A DNA stretch of 64,000 bases, taken from positions 6,180,501 through 6,244,500 of the forward strand of contig NC_036444.1 of assembly GCF_002775205.1 (NCBI RefSeq), in the 5' to 3' direction. Of this stretch, positions 1 to 12,200 are shown in pieces (position 1 is the stretch's first letter; each line of letters begins with the position of its first letter). Position numbers and translations under genes: made by a program. This stretch comes from Xiphophorus maculatus (taxonomy: Eukaryota > Chordata > Actinopteri > Cyprinodontiformes > Poeciliidae). The notes below the pieces were generated by a model, which saw only the letters and a program-made list of their open reading frames with translations, did no database searches and was not told the DNA's origin.

Positions 1-291
1 TTTATTTACTGAGAAAAAGAAGCTCAGAACTTGTGTGTTACAGTGTGAGAATTAAACAACCTGGATGAAAAATAACACATTTTTATACTGTTGTGTTGTG
101 CAACACATATTTAGGGATGTTTATTTATAATCTTACAGGCTATTGAGGACAGATTATTTTTTTAATTACTGCTGTTTTCTTTTACACCAACTAAGCTGTG
201 AGTCTGGAGTAAAATCCCTCGGCTATGAAACACTCAAAGGATGTGAATTCAGAACGGCTTTTGCTAATGAAACTTTTAATCACTCTTTCAG
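1..291 (+). other. caprin1 intron, 5' edge of window
   Basis: AT-rich intron sequence leading to a pyrimidine-rich acceptor (AG at 290-291). Nothing else is recognisable. The upstream caprin1 exons, which encode the coiled-coil/HR1 region, lie outside the window. Confidence 0.7.
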
Positions 292-3200
292 GCTGTCAGT
301 GCCTTGCAGCAGCAGCAACCCGTACAGCCGACAGCTCCACCTGTTGCTCTGGAGACCCATCCCATGAACCTCGCATCTCCCGTTCCCCCGACTGACCCCA
401 TGGTCCGCAAGCAGGTGGTGCAGGACCTGATGGCACAGATGCAGGGAACGTACAACTTCATGCAGGTGAGGTCGGGTCGCTGTGCAACAGTAGCTGCGTT
501 TCCATTAAACACACGCAAAACGTTGTCAATATTTCGCTAATGTCAAAGAAACACAATTTATTTTAGAATTGCGCCACTCAGGGTGGCAGGACGTTGGAGT
601 AGCTCTGTGCTTTCATTGAGATTTTTTTCTCACTGCCTTTGTAGGGAAATAGCTTTTCCTTGAATTACTGTTCATGATTAATTTCATGACTGTTTTGGGG
701 AAGGCAGAGCGTCTTCAGTCAGAGGCTTCTCCAGATTCCCTGTAACACTGTCCGCTACAAGAGATCTTAACTGCCAACAGCCATCACTACCTGTAATAAC
801 TCTTTGAATGTAAACCAGATGTGTGAACGCACCTTTACTCATTAATTCAAATTCTACAAAGTCTATGTGGAGGCATGTCGAGGGCTTGTTGAGGCTTGTT
901 TTGCATGTCTAGCGCGCCGCGATATGGAGCATTTGACGCGTCCAACAAATAGGCCAGCAGTGGAAAACAACAGCTTGAATGATTCTGATGCGCCCTCGAC
1001 AATTTATTATCAAGTAAAATTTGGAGCGTTGGAAACGTTTTTGCCATGCATAATGCTAGAAAACGCGCCATTACAACATTTAATTTCCCTTTGGGATCAA
1101 AGAATGTTTTAATTTGATTCCATTACATAACAACCTACATTGAAGTCACACGTGCATACGTGTGTTCAATTATAGAAAACGTCCTGTGTCGTCATCCTCT
1201 AACTACTTCCTGTTGTTCTTCATGGTTTTTGTCAGTGGTAACATCCAGTTGTTGATCATGTGACTCGAGTTTCCATTGCAGTTTTGAGAAACCAATTTCA
1301 ATACGGCCAGAAAAACCCACCTCATCCTTTTGGTGAAAGCGATTTTTTTTTTATTTTATTTTTTAAATTGCCGTTTCTCCATTAATAAAATTTATTTTCT
1401 AAATGTGAAATTGCTCAGTTAAGTGGTCGATGGAAACGCTGCTGCTGTGTCATCTCGTTGTCGTATGTTATTAAGTTTTTCTGCTCTCAGGACTCCATGT
1501 TGGAGTTTGACGGACAGCCCATCGATCCCGCCATCGTGTCAGCACAGCCGATGAAACCTGCTCAGCCTTTGGACGTACCGCAGATGGTTTGTCCTCCAAG
1601 TACGTTTGACCCGATTAAATGCCGTGTTGTGGTTTAACGGGGGAAATCCGGTTGCGTCTGATTAAAGTGCGACTGTTGCAGGTCACCCTGAGTCCCGGCC
1701 AACGCAACCCACTTCTGTTTCTGTACAGCCTGAGCCCACACAAGTGAGTATTTACCCATCAGCACCATGCAGGTTGCCATAGTGATGGCAATATCAAACG
1801 GCTGTGTTGTCTTCAGGTCCCCATCGTCTCACCGACACCGCCGCCGTTGTACCAGACCTCTCACACACCAGATTCTCGACCCTCAACAGAACCAATCGAC
1901 CCAATCCAGGTGAAGCAGCTTTTCTCTGGCGTCAATCAGTCCCACGGGAATTATCAAGTTATTTATTAATTTTTAAGATTGGTAAAGGATTCAGACCCTT
2001 TGAACTTCTAGTAACAAATGTGGGGGTATTTTATTTGGGTGGAGTAAAAAAAAAAACACAAACCAGTGCATGTGGTAGAGCAGTGAAGTGACAACAATGC
2101 TTGGCTTCAAGATTTTTCTTATCAAATTCAGTGTGCATGAACATTTAAGCCCATTTTACTCTGATACCCTTAAAAAAATCTACTAAAATCTAACAAGATT
2201 GCATTGTTTGTTGGATGCAAACGTTAGATTGCATCTAACAGGAATGCAGTCCAACGTTTGATTAGAAGCCTATACTTTGGAAAAACATGTTTTGGTTCTC
2301 ACATTTTTTCTCACTGTCTGAAGTTAAATCAGATAAAATTTCTCTTGTTTTAGGTCAGTTAGAAATACCAGAATTATTTTTGTTGAATGGCAGGAAACTT
2401 GATGAGATTTTTTGTACCTTTTTCAGACCAGTTGGTTGCATAGGGAGTGTGTAAGAGAAACATTTCGAAACATAAAATTTTGTCTTATTTTAGTTTACCT
2501 TGTCAGTACTGTAGAATACTATCAAAAGATGCTATTAACAATAGTCATAAATGTTTTAATAAAACGGTGAATTGAAGCTCTTCTTCAAAGCTTCTTTAGT
2601 TCGTATTGTTTCATCTCCAGAGTCTGGAGCTGGAATAGTTTGAAAACTTTCCTGAATTTTTGAATTTTACTGTGGGGGAAAAGTGAACGAACCTTGTAAC
2701 CATTTCTAGCAAACCATTGTCAGGAAAGTGTCTTAAGATGCAGATAATGGACTAATATATCAATAATCAATAAATGGTCATGGCGGAGCTTGTGGTTAGA
2801 ATAGTTTTGTCCTTATCTGATGACCCTGACAAGCAGAAAGTGTTGAAACAAATTTTCTGCCTTCAAGAGAACGTCTGACCACTCTGGTATCCATTTTCAC
2901 TTGTTGCTTTTTAGCAAAAACAATTTACAGAAGGAAAATATCTGTGTCTTACTAATAATTTATGAAGTGAAAATCTCATTTGCAGCAACAACAAAAAAAA
3001 CTCTAATCTGCCCTAAAACTCCAGCCTCAGCCTTTCAGCAGCTTACATATCCATCCCAACCCTAAATGTAATGTGTGTTGTGTCTCTCTCTGCAACAGAC
3101 CTCCATGTCATTGTCGTCAGAACAGCCTCCCCCCTCCACAGCTCTCCCTCCTGCCTCTCAGACGCAGGTCTTTCAGCCTGTTTCCAAAGCTCCTCACAGC

Positions 3201-6200
3201 AGTGGCATCAATGTCAATGCAGCTCCATTCCAGTCAATGCAAACAGTAAGGCCGTGATGATACTTCCTGTTTCTCTGTCTCAACGTCAAACCAGTCTCAT
3301 ACTGCCTTTAGCCACTGAATGCAAACTCATGCTTCTCTTGTGTGTCTGTCTGCATTGTTCTGCATGACATAATGTCAGTAGCTGCTGAGGCTCATATTAG
3401 CTTTTCACCAGAGGCCTGAGTGCAGCCAAAGATTCGACTTTAAGACTTAGCAAAAAACCAGAGTGCACATTTGATGAGAAAACATGGATGCCTGTTTTTT
3501 TTTTTTTTTTCTTTTTTTCTGCAGCGTTATCTTTATTTTCCCATCATGTTGCAGCAGTTTTGTTTTACAAATCCAGGTGCTGCAAGGAGAGCAGTATTCC
3601 TTATCAGTTTAGAAGGTGTTCATGTCTGTAGCTCAGGATAATTTCTGGTCATTCTCTTAAAAATGTTTGAGAGAAAAATAAAAGTGAGCAAAAGGCAGCT
3701 TGGAAATGAGTGGAAAGTCTCCAAAAGTGACAACTGTATGTTTCCAACTAGTTCACCTTAGTCAAAAGTAGTGACGGTAAGATTTGATTCATAAAGAACG
3801 ATTTTTAGAAGAAGACATCGGAAGAACACAGCAGTTTGGAAACCTAAAAAACCAGCACTCTACTAAGGGATTTAAAAGCTAATTGTCTCAAGCCCAGTCG
3901 TTTGATTCACTAAAACTCGTAGCATTCAGATAGAGGTCATTGTTTCTGCTCTAGTTCTGTCCTCCATTGTTAATCTGATATCCAAAGGCATTTTCCTCCC
4001 AACAATTGTTTGCTGTAAGGAACCATGGAGTAATTACATAAGTCCATTCTCTTTTGTAGAGAAAAGACTTGTAGGTCTTCAACCTGTGGCTCTTTGGAGC
4101 TTCCATAATGGCTCTGAAAAATTAATTTCAAAAGAGAGGAATTAAACAATTAAAAAAAGAAATTAGATATAACAAATGTAGAATTTAAGTATTTGCTAAA
4201 CATCTAATTTCCATGCACAAAAATAGCTTTTTTGCATTTAATTTCTACTATAGAATGGCATAGCTATTAGCAATATTTATTAGTTTTTCCTCCTCATTTT
4301 TTTGGAAACTAAGTGCTCTTTTCATTTACATCATTTTCCACAAATATCCCATAGAAGAAAATGTATCAATCCTCTTTTGTAAATGTTTGATGTTTTTTTT
4401 TTGTTTTTTTTTTGCTTTTAAACCTAAAAACAGAAATGTAAAAAATGACCACAAATTTCCTATAGCAAATATTCACTCAAAGGTTTTCAGGGTGTAACTG
4501 CACTACAGTAATGTAAATGTCAAAGTATTAAGTCGTGTAACTTAAATGCTTTAACACTACAAACATCAAACGTATAAAACGTAAAAACCACTGAGAAATA
4601 ATTTTCTTTCCTGAAGAACTTTATGCTCACAAACAGCTCTTGTTGCCTTGGCAACAGACATAAGATTACTGGTGTGTGGATTGCATTCACTTCTTTCTTT
4701 GACAGTATTTCATCTTTTTTTCTGTCGCCAATAAGTTTAACACATTAGCTTAATATCAGAGCAAAATGTGGAGAAACTTCTTTTAGTTTATTACTTAGCA
4801 ACCCAGAACAAGAATCAAACATGGAGAATCAACATTTAACTTTATACAAACCAGAACTCAACCCAGAACAACTGGAACCAACATCTAGTTTTTTACTTCA
4901 CCATTATTTAGTTTTATACTTTTCGCCTTTTTGTCTTTCTCCTGGTTGTGTTTTGTTTGTATTACCTTCTGATTCATGTAAATCACTTTGAACTGCCTGG
5001 TTGCTGAAAATGTGGTATATAAATAAAATTACCTTACATGTCAGCTTGACCTTTTTCTATTGGCAGGAAACAGCGTAATGAACTGTTTCCTGTTTCTCAA
5101 GATGTAGCCATAAAGTTCTTTTGTTGTCAGAAAATGCTTTTGAAATATTTTGCTTCCAGAAGTCGAGCCTGGATTACGATTTATGAAGATTTTAAATTTT
5201 AAGTGTTAGTTGATTGTTGTTTGATTCTAAAATGTATCTGCCAGTTTTCTGAGCATTGGAGCATTAACTGTTCTCATGCCATGATTTTCTCCATCCAGGA
5301 ATGTGATCAGAGATTACATATAATCTGGATTAATGTCCCTCTTATGTACATGAAGCTTCTGCTGGCTCTGTGTATCTCTCTGCTGTATTTGTGGGTTTCT
5401 TACACATCCAGTAAATGAAGAACGTGGTTTACATCACAGCTAATGAACCCGTGAGCTTTCCTCTGGTTTTGGCTTCACCTCAATGTGGCCTTTGTTTGTC
5501 CCGTGTTGTTGCGCAACACCCCCCCCCTCCTTTCTGTCTCTACTCTCTCACTCTCGTACTTCCTCTTCTGAGAGGGGAGATGTGCTACCAGCTCTCCATC
5601 TAACGGGTTAATTGAGTTTCCTAAATCTGCCGGGATTTACCCTGTCCAGAACTGAAGTAAACTCTGTTTAAGCTGGTTTCGAGAAACGATTCACCTGATT
5701 TTTAACGGCCTACATCCAGGTGTCCCACCCTTCTTCCCTCTGTGAATTAGCCAGACTGAGCAGCCTACAGCCAACTAGTTTCACAGAGCACACCTGTTAA
5801 CGGTCGCTCGTTCTCTTATTTTACAACTTGCATTTGTTATTGAACCAGGTAGGTTTTAGTGACTCGGGCGAGTCCCAAGGATGACGTTTTAAATTTGGGC
5901 TACCAGCAACTTAAAAACATTTTAAACTTTTTCCTCTCCAGAATCAAACATCACAGCTATTTTACAACCATCAAAGAACTTTAAGGTGACTCATTAACTA
6001 AATGTCCACAACATCTTTTAGATTTTCTTTATGCTAAATATTTTATTAGTAAGGCATTTTTGCAAGGGTCAGTACAGCTTAATTCAGTAGCAGAAATAAT
6101 CAAATAAGTAAAATCAATCATCTAGTCTGTCTTTCCCTACTGCTGATACTGAAAACTAAAAAAGGAAACCTTTGAGAGAGACGGACGGAGCCTGGCGCCT

Positions 6201-9200
6201 CGAACCCCAGACCTGGCACGACGACGAAGAAGGTGCTGCAGCAGGAGGAAGACGCCGATCGATGAAGGCCAGGATCTCCGCAGGTCTGATGATGAAGAAG
6301 GTGTTGCAGCAGGAGGAAGACGCCGATCGATGAAGGCCAGGATCTCCGCAGGTCTGATGATGAAGAAGGTGTTGCAGCAGGAGGAAGATGTTGATCGATG
6401 AAGGCAGGAATCTCTGTAGGTCTGATGAGCCTCCTCTCCGCATGGATGGTGAGGTCACACAGGACTTGGTGCTGGCAAGAAAAAAGGCACCAGTTCTTCT
6501 TCTTTGTCTTTGCCTTTGCCTTTGTCTTCATCTTTGTCTTTGGGGTCTGAACCCAGCCGATGAGAGAAGTGCGATTCGAAGCCACAGGTTGTGGGGCTGA
6601 CGGGTTGGTCCCCATGGCCGGACAGTCTTCGGCTCCGTGGCCCCGGCTCTTCTTCAGCTGCAGAGTTCTTTGTCCATCTCTTGGCTCGAAGCTGCCCGGA
6701 GGATCCAACGAACGGTTCCTCTTTTGCACTCACCTTTTATAGGGTTTCTGACTGCTTAGACAGATGATCTCATATCCATCACTGTCTTACAGACATTTCC
6801 TGATGTCTGTGCTAATGTCTCAGGGTTGCTCAACCTCCTATGTCCATTGCCTGCACAACCTTTCACCTACTCTCTAAATAAGGCGTTGATCATCTCTGCT
6901 CTCCTGTTAGTTCCTTGCCTTTCACCTTTCACCTACTCTCTACCTCCAACATATCAGTGATGTTTAATTGCAGTTACACCTTTTTACACCATTTCAAGTT
7001 CAATGTCAAAATCACATTTATATCACATTTATTTTCTTTAGCTTCTCTGATTTAGCATTCATTTATAATTTTATAACCATAACTTATATCACATTTATTT
7101 TCTTCAGCTTCTCTGATTTATCATTCATTTATGATTTTATAACCATAACTTATTAATTATCCTTATTATAATCCTAATGTGAGTTATTACAGATGTTTTT
7201 CTGAAAAGAAACCAAAAGAATAATACATGATTCTAATTATTTACTACTAAAGTTACAGTTACTTGTTTTCCTTGTAAGTGTTCCCACAAATATAAGTGTA
7301 AGTATTATTACAAGTAAACCAATATTAATATAAGTATTTTACTTTGAATCTTATCAAATTATCCAAAAATGTTTAGATTTCATTCTTTAAACTTTCATGA
7401 TTTAAAATAAGGAATAGTCTCAGCTATTTTTATAAATCTGCAGGCTGGAACTTACTTCCTCTTTTTCCAGGAAACCTGCTTTTCCTGTTTAATGACTCTT
7501 TCTGACTGACTATGATTTCTTATGATTAGATAGAAAAAAGTAGAATTAAAGCAAAGTTTGCATGAGACAAAAACAACACACACAACCAGATTTATTTTAT
7601 TGACACTTAAGTCTACTGTTGGGCCTAGATATCACTTGAGTGATTCATTTTAAAGATAACTTTATTTATTATTACTGTTAAACTAAAATCTCCAGCATGG
7701 GGAAGTGGGATGAGCTCGGATTTTCTTGACACCCCCTCCACGAGGTCAGACCTTTCACATGCTGGGAGTCCATCACCCTCCTGCAGTTCGCCGTCCTCAT
7801 CCCCTGGAAAGAGAAGAGGTTCGTCTGGGATGTGAAGATGCAGATTCTTCATCCTCAGTTGTCACAGAGGGCTCAGTGTAGTCATCAAAACTCCACTTCT
7901 CTTGACACCCCCTCCTTGGAGTTTTGATTTCCCCCATGAGGTGATGAATGTCGAAGAAAACTTGGATCGTTCTGATTCTTCTACAGGAACTTTCGCTGGA
8001 TGAACTGTCGGTTCTTCAGGATGTGAGATGATTCTTTAGGGAAGGGAAGATGGGCTGAGACAGAAGGCCTCAAAAAAAAAAAAATTCTGGCTGTTCAGCA
8101 GAGCAAAGCAAAAAGCATAAGCATCATGACGCTTTATCCGTAATCATGATCCTTTTCCATTTTAATCCATCAGGTTGTGACAGGAGTTCTTCTTTAGCAT
8201 AATCCAATTTCTTCACGGCCCTCCCAGTCCAAAGCCTTGAAGTTGTTCTTTGAACGGCAACCTTCCCGTAATAGTGGCCAGTCTACTGTAGGATGGCATG
8301 GTGCTTAATTCTCTGGCCATCTTCTCGTAATGTTCTGGTTCGCTGTAGCTAAGAACTGGCTTGAGCACTGCTTCCTCATGGACCCCTTTCTTCATCAGTA
8401 GTACTGTGTTGAAGTTCAGTACTTGCTTTACAAAAACTCGGGCGTTGAATCTCAGCTTGATCCCCGTAGCTGCAGGCCGATCTTGAGCTTTAATCCAAAC
8501 TCTCTGCCCTGTTTTCAGTGACACTTTGAGCTGCAACTTCCCTTTTTCTTCTCTGAGCAAAAAGGAGAAGTGTCTTCGCCTCCCTGCTTTCTGTGACGTG
8601 AACGGAGTTCCTCTGCAGGGGAAGACCTGCTCTTCTAGCAGTTGTCACTGTGTCCATCAGCACCAAGAGGTACTTCTCACCTCTCTTTCCTGTTGTCCCC
8701 ATTGGCTCTGCTACATCCATGCAGACTGAACCCCATGGGACTGTGCTCTTGATGAACAAACCTTCCATCCGCTGTCCTGGGTGCCCTGGGTAGCTGTGCA
8801 GAAAGTTGATGCAGTTCTGTTGAGGTCTCCTCCTTTTCCAAACGATCTGGACGGCCGGCTTCCTCCGGTTTCTTCCCCAGATTTTCCTCCTCGAAGTGAT
8901 CATCCATCACTCCGTCTCTCCGTCGGTTCGAGTTGTCTATCCCCCAAAGCCTCTCTTTGCGCTCTTGAGCAGGGATGGGTCTAGACTATGTTGGCTACTA
9001 GCTTCACTGTCTGGATCCGGTCATTCTATCCTCAGTAGAAGCTTTCCCTCACCTGTACGCTATACAGTTACTGCGAGGGTTGTGACTGATGGCCTTATCA
9101 GTCACCACTAACTCTTTTCCCTAAGAGTTAGTAACCCAAGTGAGCTATTCAGAGTCTCACATCTGTTTTCACTGACTTGGCATAGGGCCCTCCTACTTCG

Positions 9201-12200
9201 TTAGTCGTGCCCCACGTTGGGCGCCACTTGTTGTTGCGCAACACCCCCCCCCTCCTTTCTGTCTCTACTCTCTCACTCTCGTACTTCCTCTTCTGAGAGG
9301 GGAGATGTGCTACCAGCTCTCCATCTAACGGGTTAATTGAGTTTCCTAAATCTGCCGGGATTTACCCTGTCCAGAACTGAAGTAAACTCTGTTTAAGCTG
9401 GTTTCGAGAAACGATTCACCTGATTTTTAACGGCCTACATCCAGGTGTCCCACCCTTCTTCCCTCTGTGAATTAGCCAGACTGAGCAGCCTACAGCCAAC
9501 TAGTTTCACAGAGCACACCTGTTAACGGTCGCTCGTTCTCTTATTTTACAACTTGCATTTGTTATTGAACCAGGTAGGTTTTAGTGACTCGGGCGAGTCC
9601 CAAGGATGACGTTTTAAATTTGGGCTACCAGCAACTTAAAAACATTTTAAACTTTTTCCTCTCCAGAATCAAACATCACAGCTATTTTACAACCATCAAA
9701 GAACTTTAAGGTGACTCATTAACTAAATGTCCACAACATCTTTTAGATTTTCTTTATGCTAAATATTTTATTAGTAAGGCATTTTTGCAAGGGTCAGTAC
9801 AGCTTAATTCAGTAGCAGAAATAATCAAATAAGTAAAATCAATCATCTAGTCTGTCTTTCCCTACTGCTGATACTGAAAACTAAAAAAGGAAACCTTTGA
9901 GAGAGACGGACGGAGCCTGGCGCCTCGAACCCCAGACCTGGCACGACGACGAAGAAGGTGCTGCAGCAGGAGGAAGACGCCGATCGATGAAGGCCAGGAT
10001 CTCCGCAGGTCTGATGATGAAGAAGGTGTTGCAGCAGGAGGAAGACGCCGATCGATGAAGGCCAGGATCTCCGCAGGTCTGATGATGAAGAAGGTGTTGC
10101 AGCAGGAGGAAGATGTTGATCGATGAAGGCAGGAATCTCTGTAGGTCTGATGAGCCTCCTCTCCGCATGGATGGTGAGGTCACACAGGACTTGGTGCTGG
10201 CAAGAAAAAAGGCACCAGTTCTTCTTCTTTGTCTTTGCCTTTGCCTTTGTCTTCATCTTTGTCTTTGGGGTCTGAACCCAGCCGATGAGAGAAGTGCGAT
10301 TCGAAGCCACAGGTTGTGGGGCTGACGGGTTGGTCCCCATGGCCGGACAGTCTTCGGCTCCGTGGCCCCGGCTCTTCTTCAGCTGCAGAGTTCTTTGTCC
10401 ATCTCTTGGCTCGAAGCTGCCCGGAGGATCCAACGAACGGTTCCTCTTTTGCACTCACCTTTTATAGGGTTTCTGACTGCTTAGACAGATGATCTCATAT
10501 CCATCACTGTCTTACAGACATTTCCTGATGTCTGTGCTAATGTCTCAGGGTTGCTCAACCTCCTATGTCCATTGCCTGCACAACCTTTCACCTACTCTCT
10601 AAATAAGGCGTTGATCATCTCTGCTCTCCTGTTAGTTCCTTGCCTTTCACCTTTCACCTACTCTCTACCTCCAACATATCAGTGATGTTTAATTGCAGTT
10701 ACACCTTTTACACCATTTCAAGTTCAATGTCAAAATCACATTTATATCACATTTATTTTCTTTAGCTTCTCTGATTTAGCATTCATTTATAATTTTATAA
10801 CCATAACTTATATCACATTTATTTTCTTCAGCTTCTCTGATTTATCATTCATTTATGATTTTATAACCATAACTTATTAATTATCCTTATTATAATCCTA
10901 ATGTGAGTTATTACAGATGTTTTTCTGAAAAGAAACCAAAAGAATAATACATGATTCTAATTATTTACTACTAAAGTTACAGTTACTTGTTTTCCTTGTA
11001 AGTGTTCCCACAAATATAAGTGTAAGTATTATTACAAGTAAACCAATATTAATATAAGTATTTTACTTTGAATCTTATCAAATTATCCAAAAATGTTTAG
11101 ATTTCATTCTTTAAACTTTCATGATTTAAAATAAGGAATAGTCTCAGCTATTTTTATAAATCTGCAGGCTGGAACTTACTTCCTCTTTTTCCAGGAAACC
11201 TGCTTTTCCTGTTTAATGACTCTTTCTGACTGACTATGATTTCTTATGATTAGATAGAAAAAAGTAGAATTAAAGCAAAGTTTGCATGAGACAAAAACAA
11301 CACACACAACCAGATTTATTTTATTGACACTTAAGTCTACTGTTGGGCCTAGATATCACTTGAGTGATTCATTTTAAAGATAACTTTATTTATTATTACT
11401 GTTAAACTAAAATCTCCAGCATGGGGAAGTGGGATGAGCTCGGATTTTCTTGACACCCGTTAGGTGTTCAACCTTAATGCCCCAGTCCCGCCAGCCAATG
11501 AGCCCGAGGGCCTGAACCAGGCCAACCAGTACCAGAACAGCTACAACCCGGCTTTCAGCAGCCAGTCGCAGCATTCTGTGGAGCAGACAGACATTCAGTC
11601 TGAGCAGCTACAGGCTGGTGGGTAATTACTTTAGTAGTTTTACATTCTTTATGTTATCGACGGCCGCGTGACCTTTGTTTCTGTCGATGCCCGTCTCCAG
11701 TAGTCGGTGCCTTCCACGCCCAGGACCAGAGCGGGGGCCACCAGCAGCCTCCTCAGCAGGGCCCGGGCTTCGGCAGGCAGGCTCAGTCCTTCTACAACAG
11801 CAGAGGCATGAGCCGCGGCGGGCCCAGAAACGCCCGCGGCTTGATCAACGGCTACAGAGGCGCCTCCAACGGGTTCAGAGGTCAGCGCTCACCTGCACCA
11901 GGGCTGAAACGATTGTGATTAATCGACTACTGAAATAATCGTCAACTAATTTAGTAATCAGTTGATTAACTGAAGTATACAGACTCTGGAAAAAAAAAAA
12001 AACATTTGCTGTAAGAACAGCACACTCAGAGCTGTGATTAATCTGAAATTATACAAAAATATATACATTTTGCATTTAAGATATAAATAACCTTTGTCTG
12101 TACTACCCAGAACTCCTCAGGTGGCATTTTAGTTTCACCTGCTTCAAATTTTGTTCTACTGGTAGATAATTTAACTTATAAAATGGAAAAAGTGTCTTTC

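Larger units (their letters stand above)
3246..5503 (+). other. caprin1 intron, pre-insertion part
   Basis: AT-rich intron interrupted by the LTR element at 5504. Without the insertion it would have joined 3246-5503 to 11460-11463, an intron of about 2.3 kb. The end at about 4930-5038 looks like a LINE 3' tail (see separate entry). No other gene is seen. Confidence 0.6.
5504..7731 (-). repeat. 3' LTR of the retroelement
   Basis: 2228-bp direct repeat. I found one difference from the right copy, a T5 versus T4 run near 6981. Termini are TGT...ACA. In element orientation the TATA box is at 6742-6733, an AATAAA-type signal at 6047-6042, and three 68-bp tandem units and two 66-bp units are present. 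The outer end carries the perfect palindrome TGTTGCGCAACA (5507-5518). Confidence 0.95.
5504..11455 (-). mobile_element. Non-autonomous LTR retroelement, recent insertion
   Basis: Two direct repeats of 2228 and 2227 bp (TG...CA) flank a 1497-bp interior. The primer-binding site lies beside the right copy and the purine tract beside the left copy, so the element is transcribed on the minus strand and the right copy is its 5' LTR. In element order: 5' LTR (11455-9229), primer-binding site (9226-9209), leader with two perfect stem-loops and a splice donor, truncated integrase remnant (8903-8213), a hairpin carrying a purine tract (7928-7884), terminal purine tract (7741-7732), 3' LTR (7731-5504). 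No gag, protease, reverse transcriptase or RNase H is detectable, so movement must have used enzymes from another element. The near-identical LTRs indicate a young insertion. It lies antisense in a caprin1 intron. A 4-bp target duplication and a tRNA-Lys site are compatible with Gypsy/ERV-type elements; the exact family is not assigned. Confidence 0.93.
9229..11455 (-). repeat. 5' LTR of the retroelement
   Basis: 2227-bp partner of 5504-7731. TATA box at 10467-10458, AATAAA-type signal at 9772-9767, 68-bp units at 9951-10154, 66-bp units at 10745-10876, terminal palindrome at 9232-9243. Its outer end (11455) lies 8 bp before caprin1 exon 11464. Confidence 0.95.

Noticed and set aside
1804..2091. 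95-codon ORF
   Set aside because: It covers caprin1 exon 1817-1909 in another frame and runs into the intron.
6388..6742. Plus-strand ORFs inside the LTR (70 and 60 codons)
   Set aside because: Antisense shadows of the 203-codon LTR frame and of its Lys-rich codon run.
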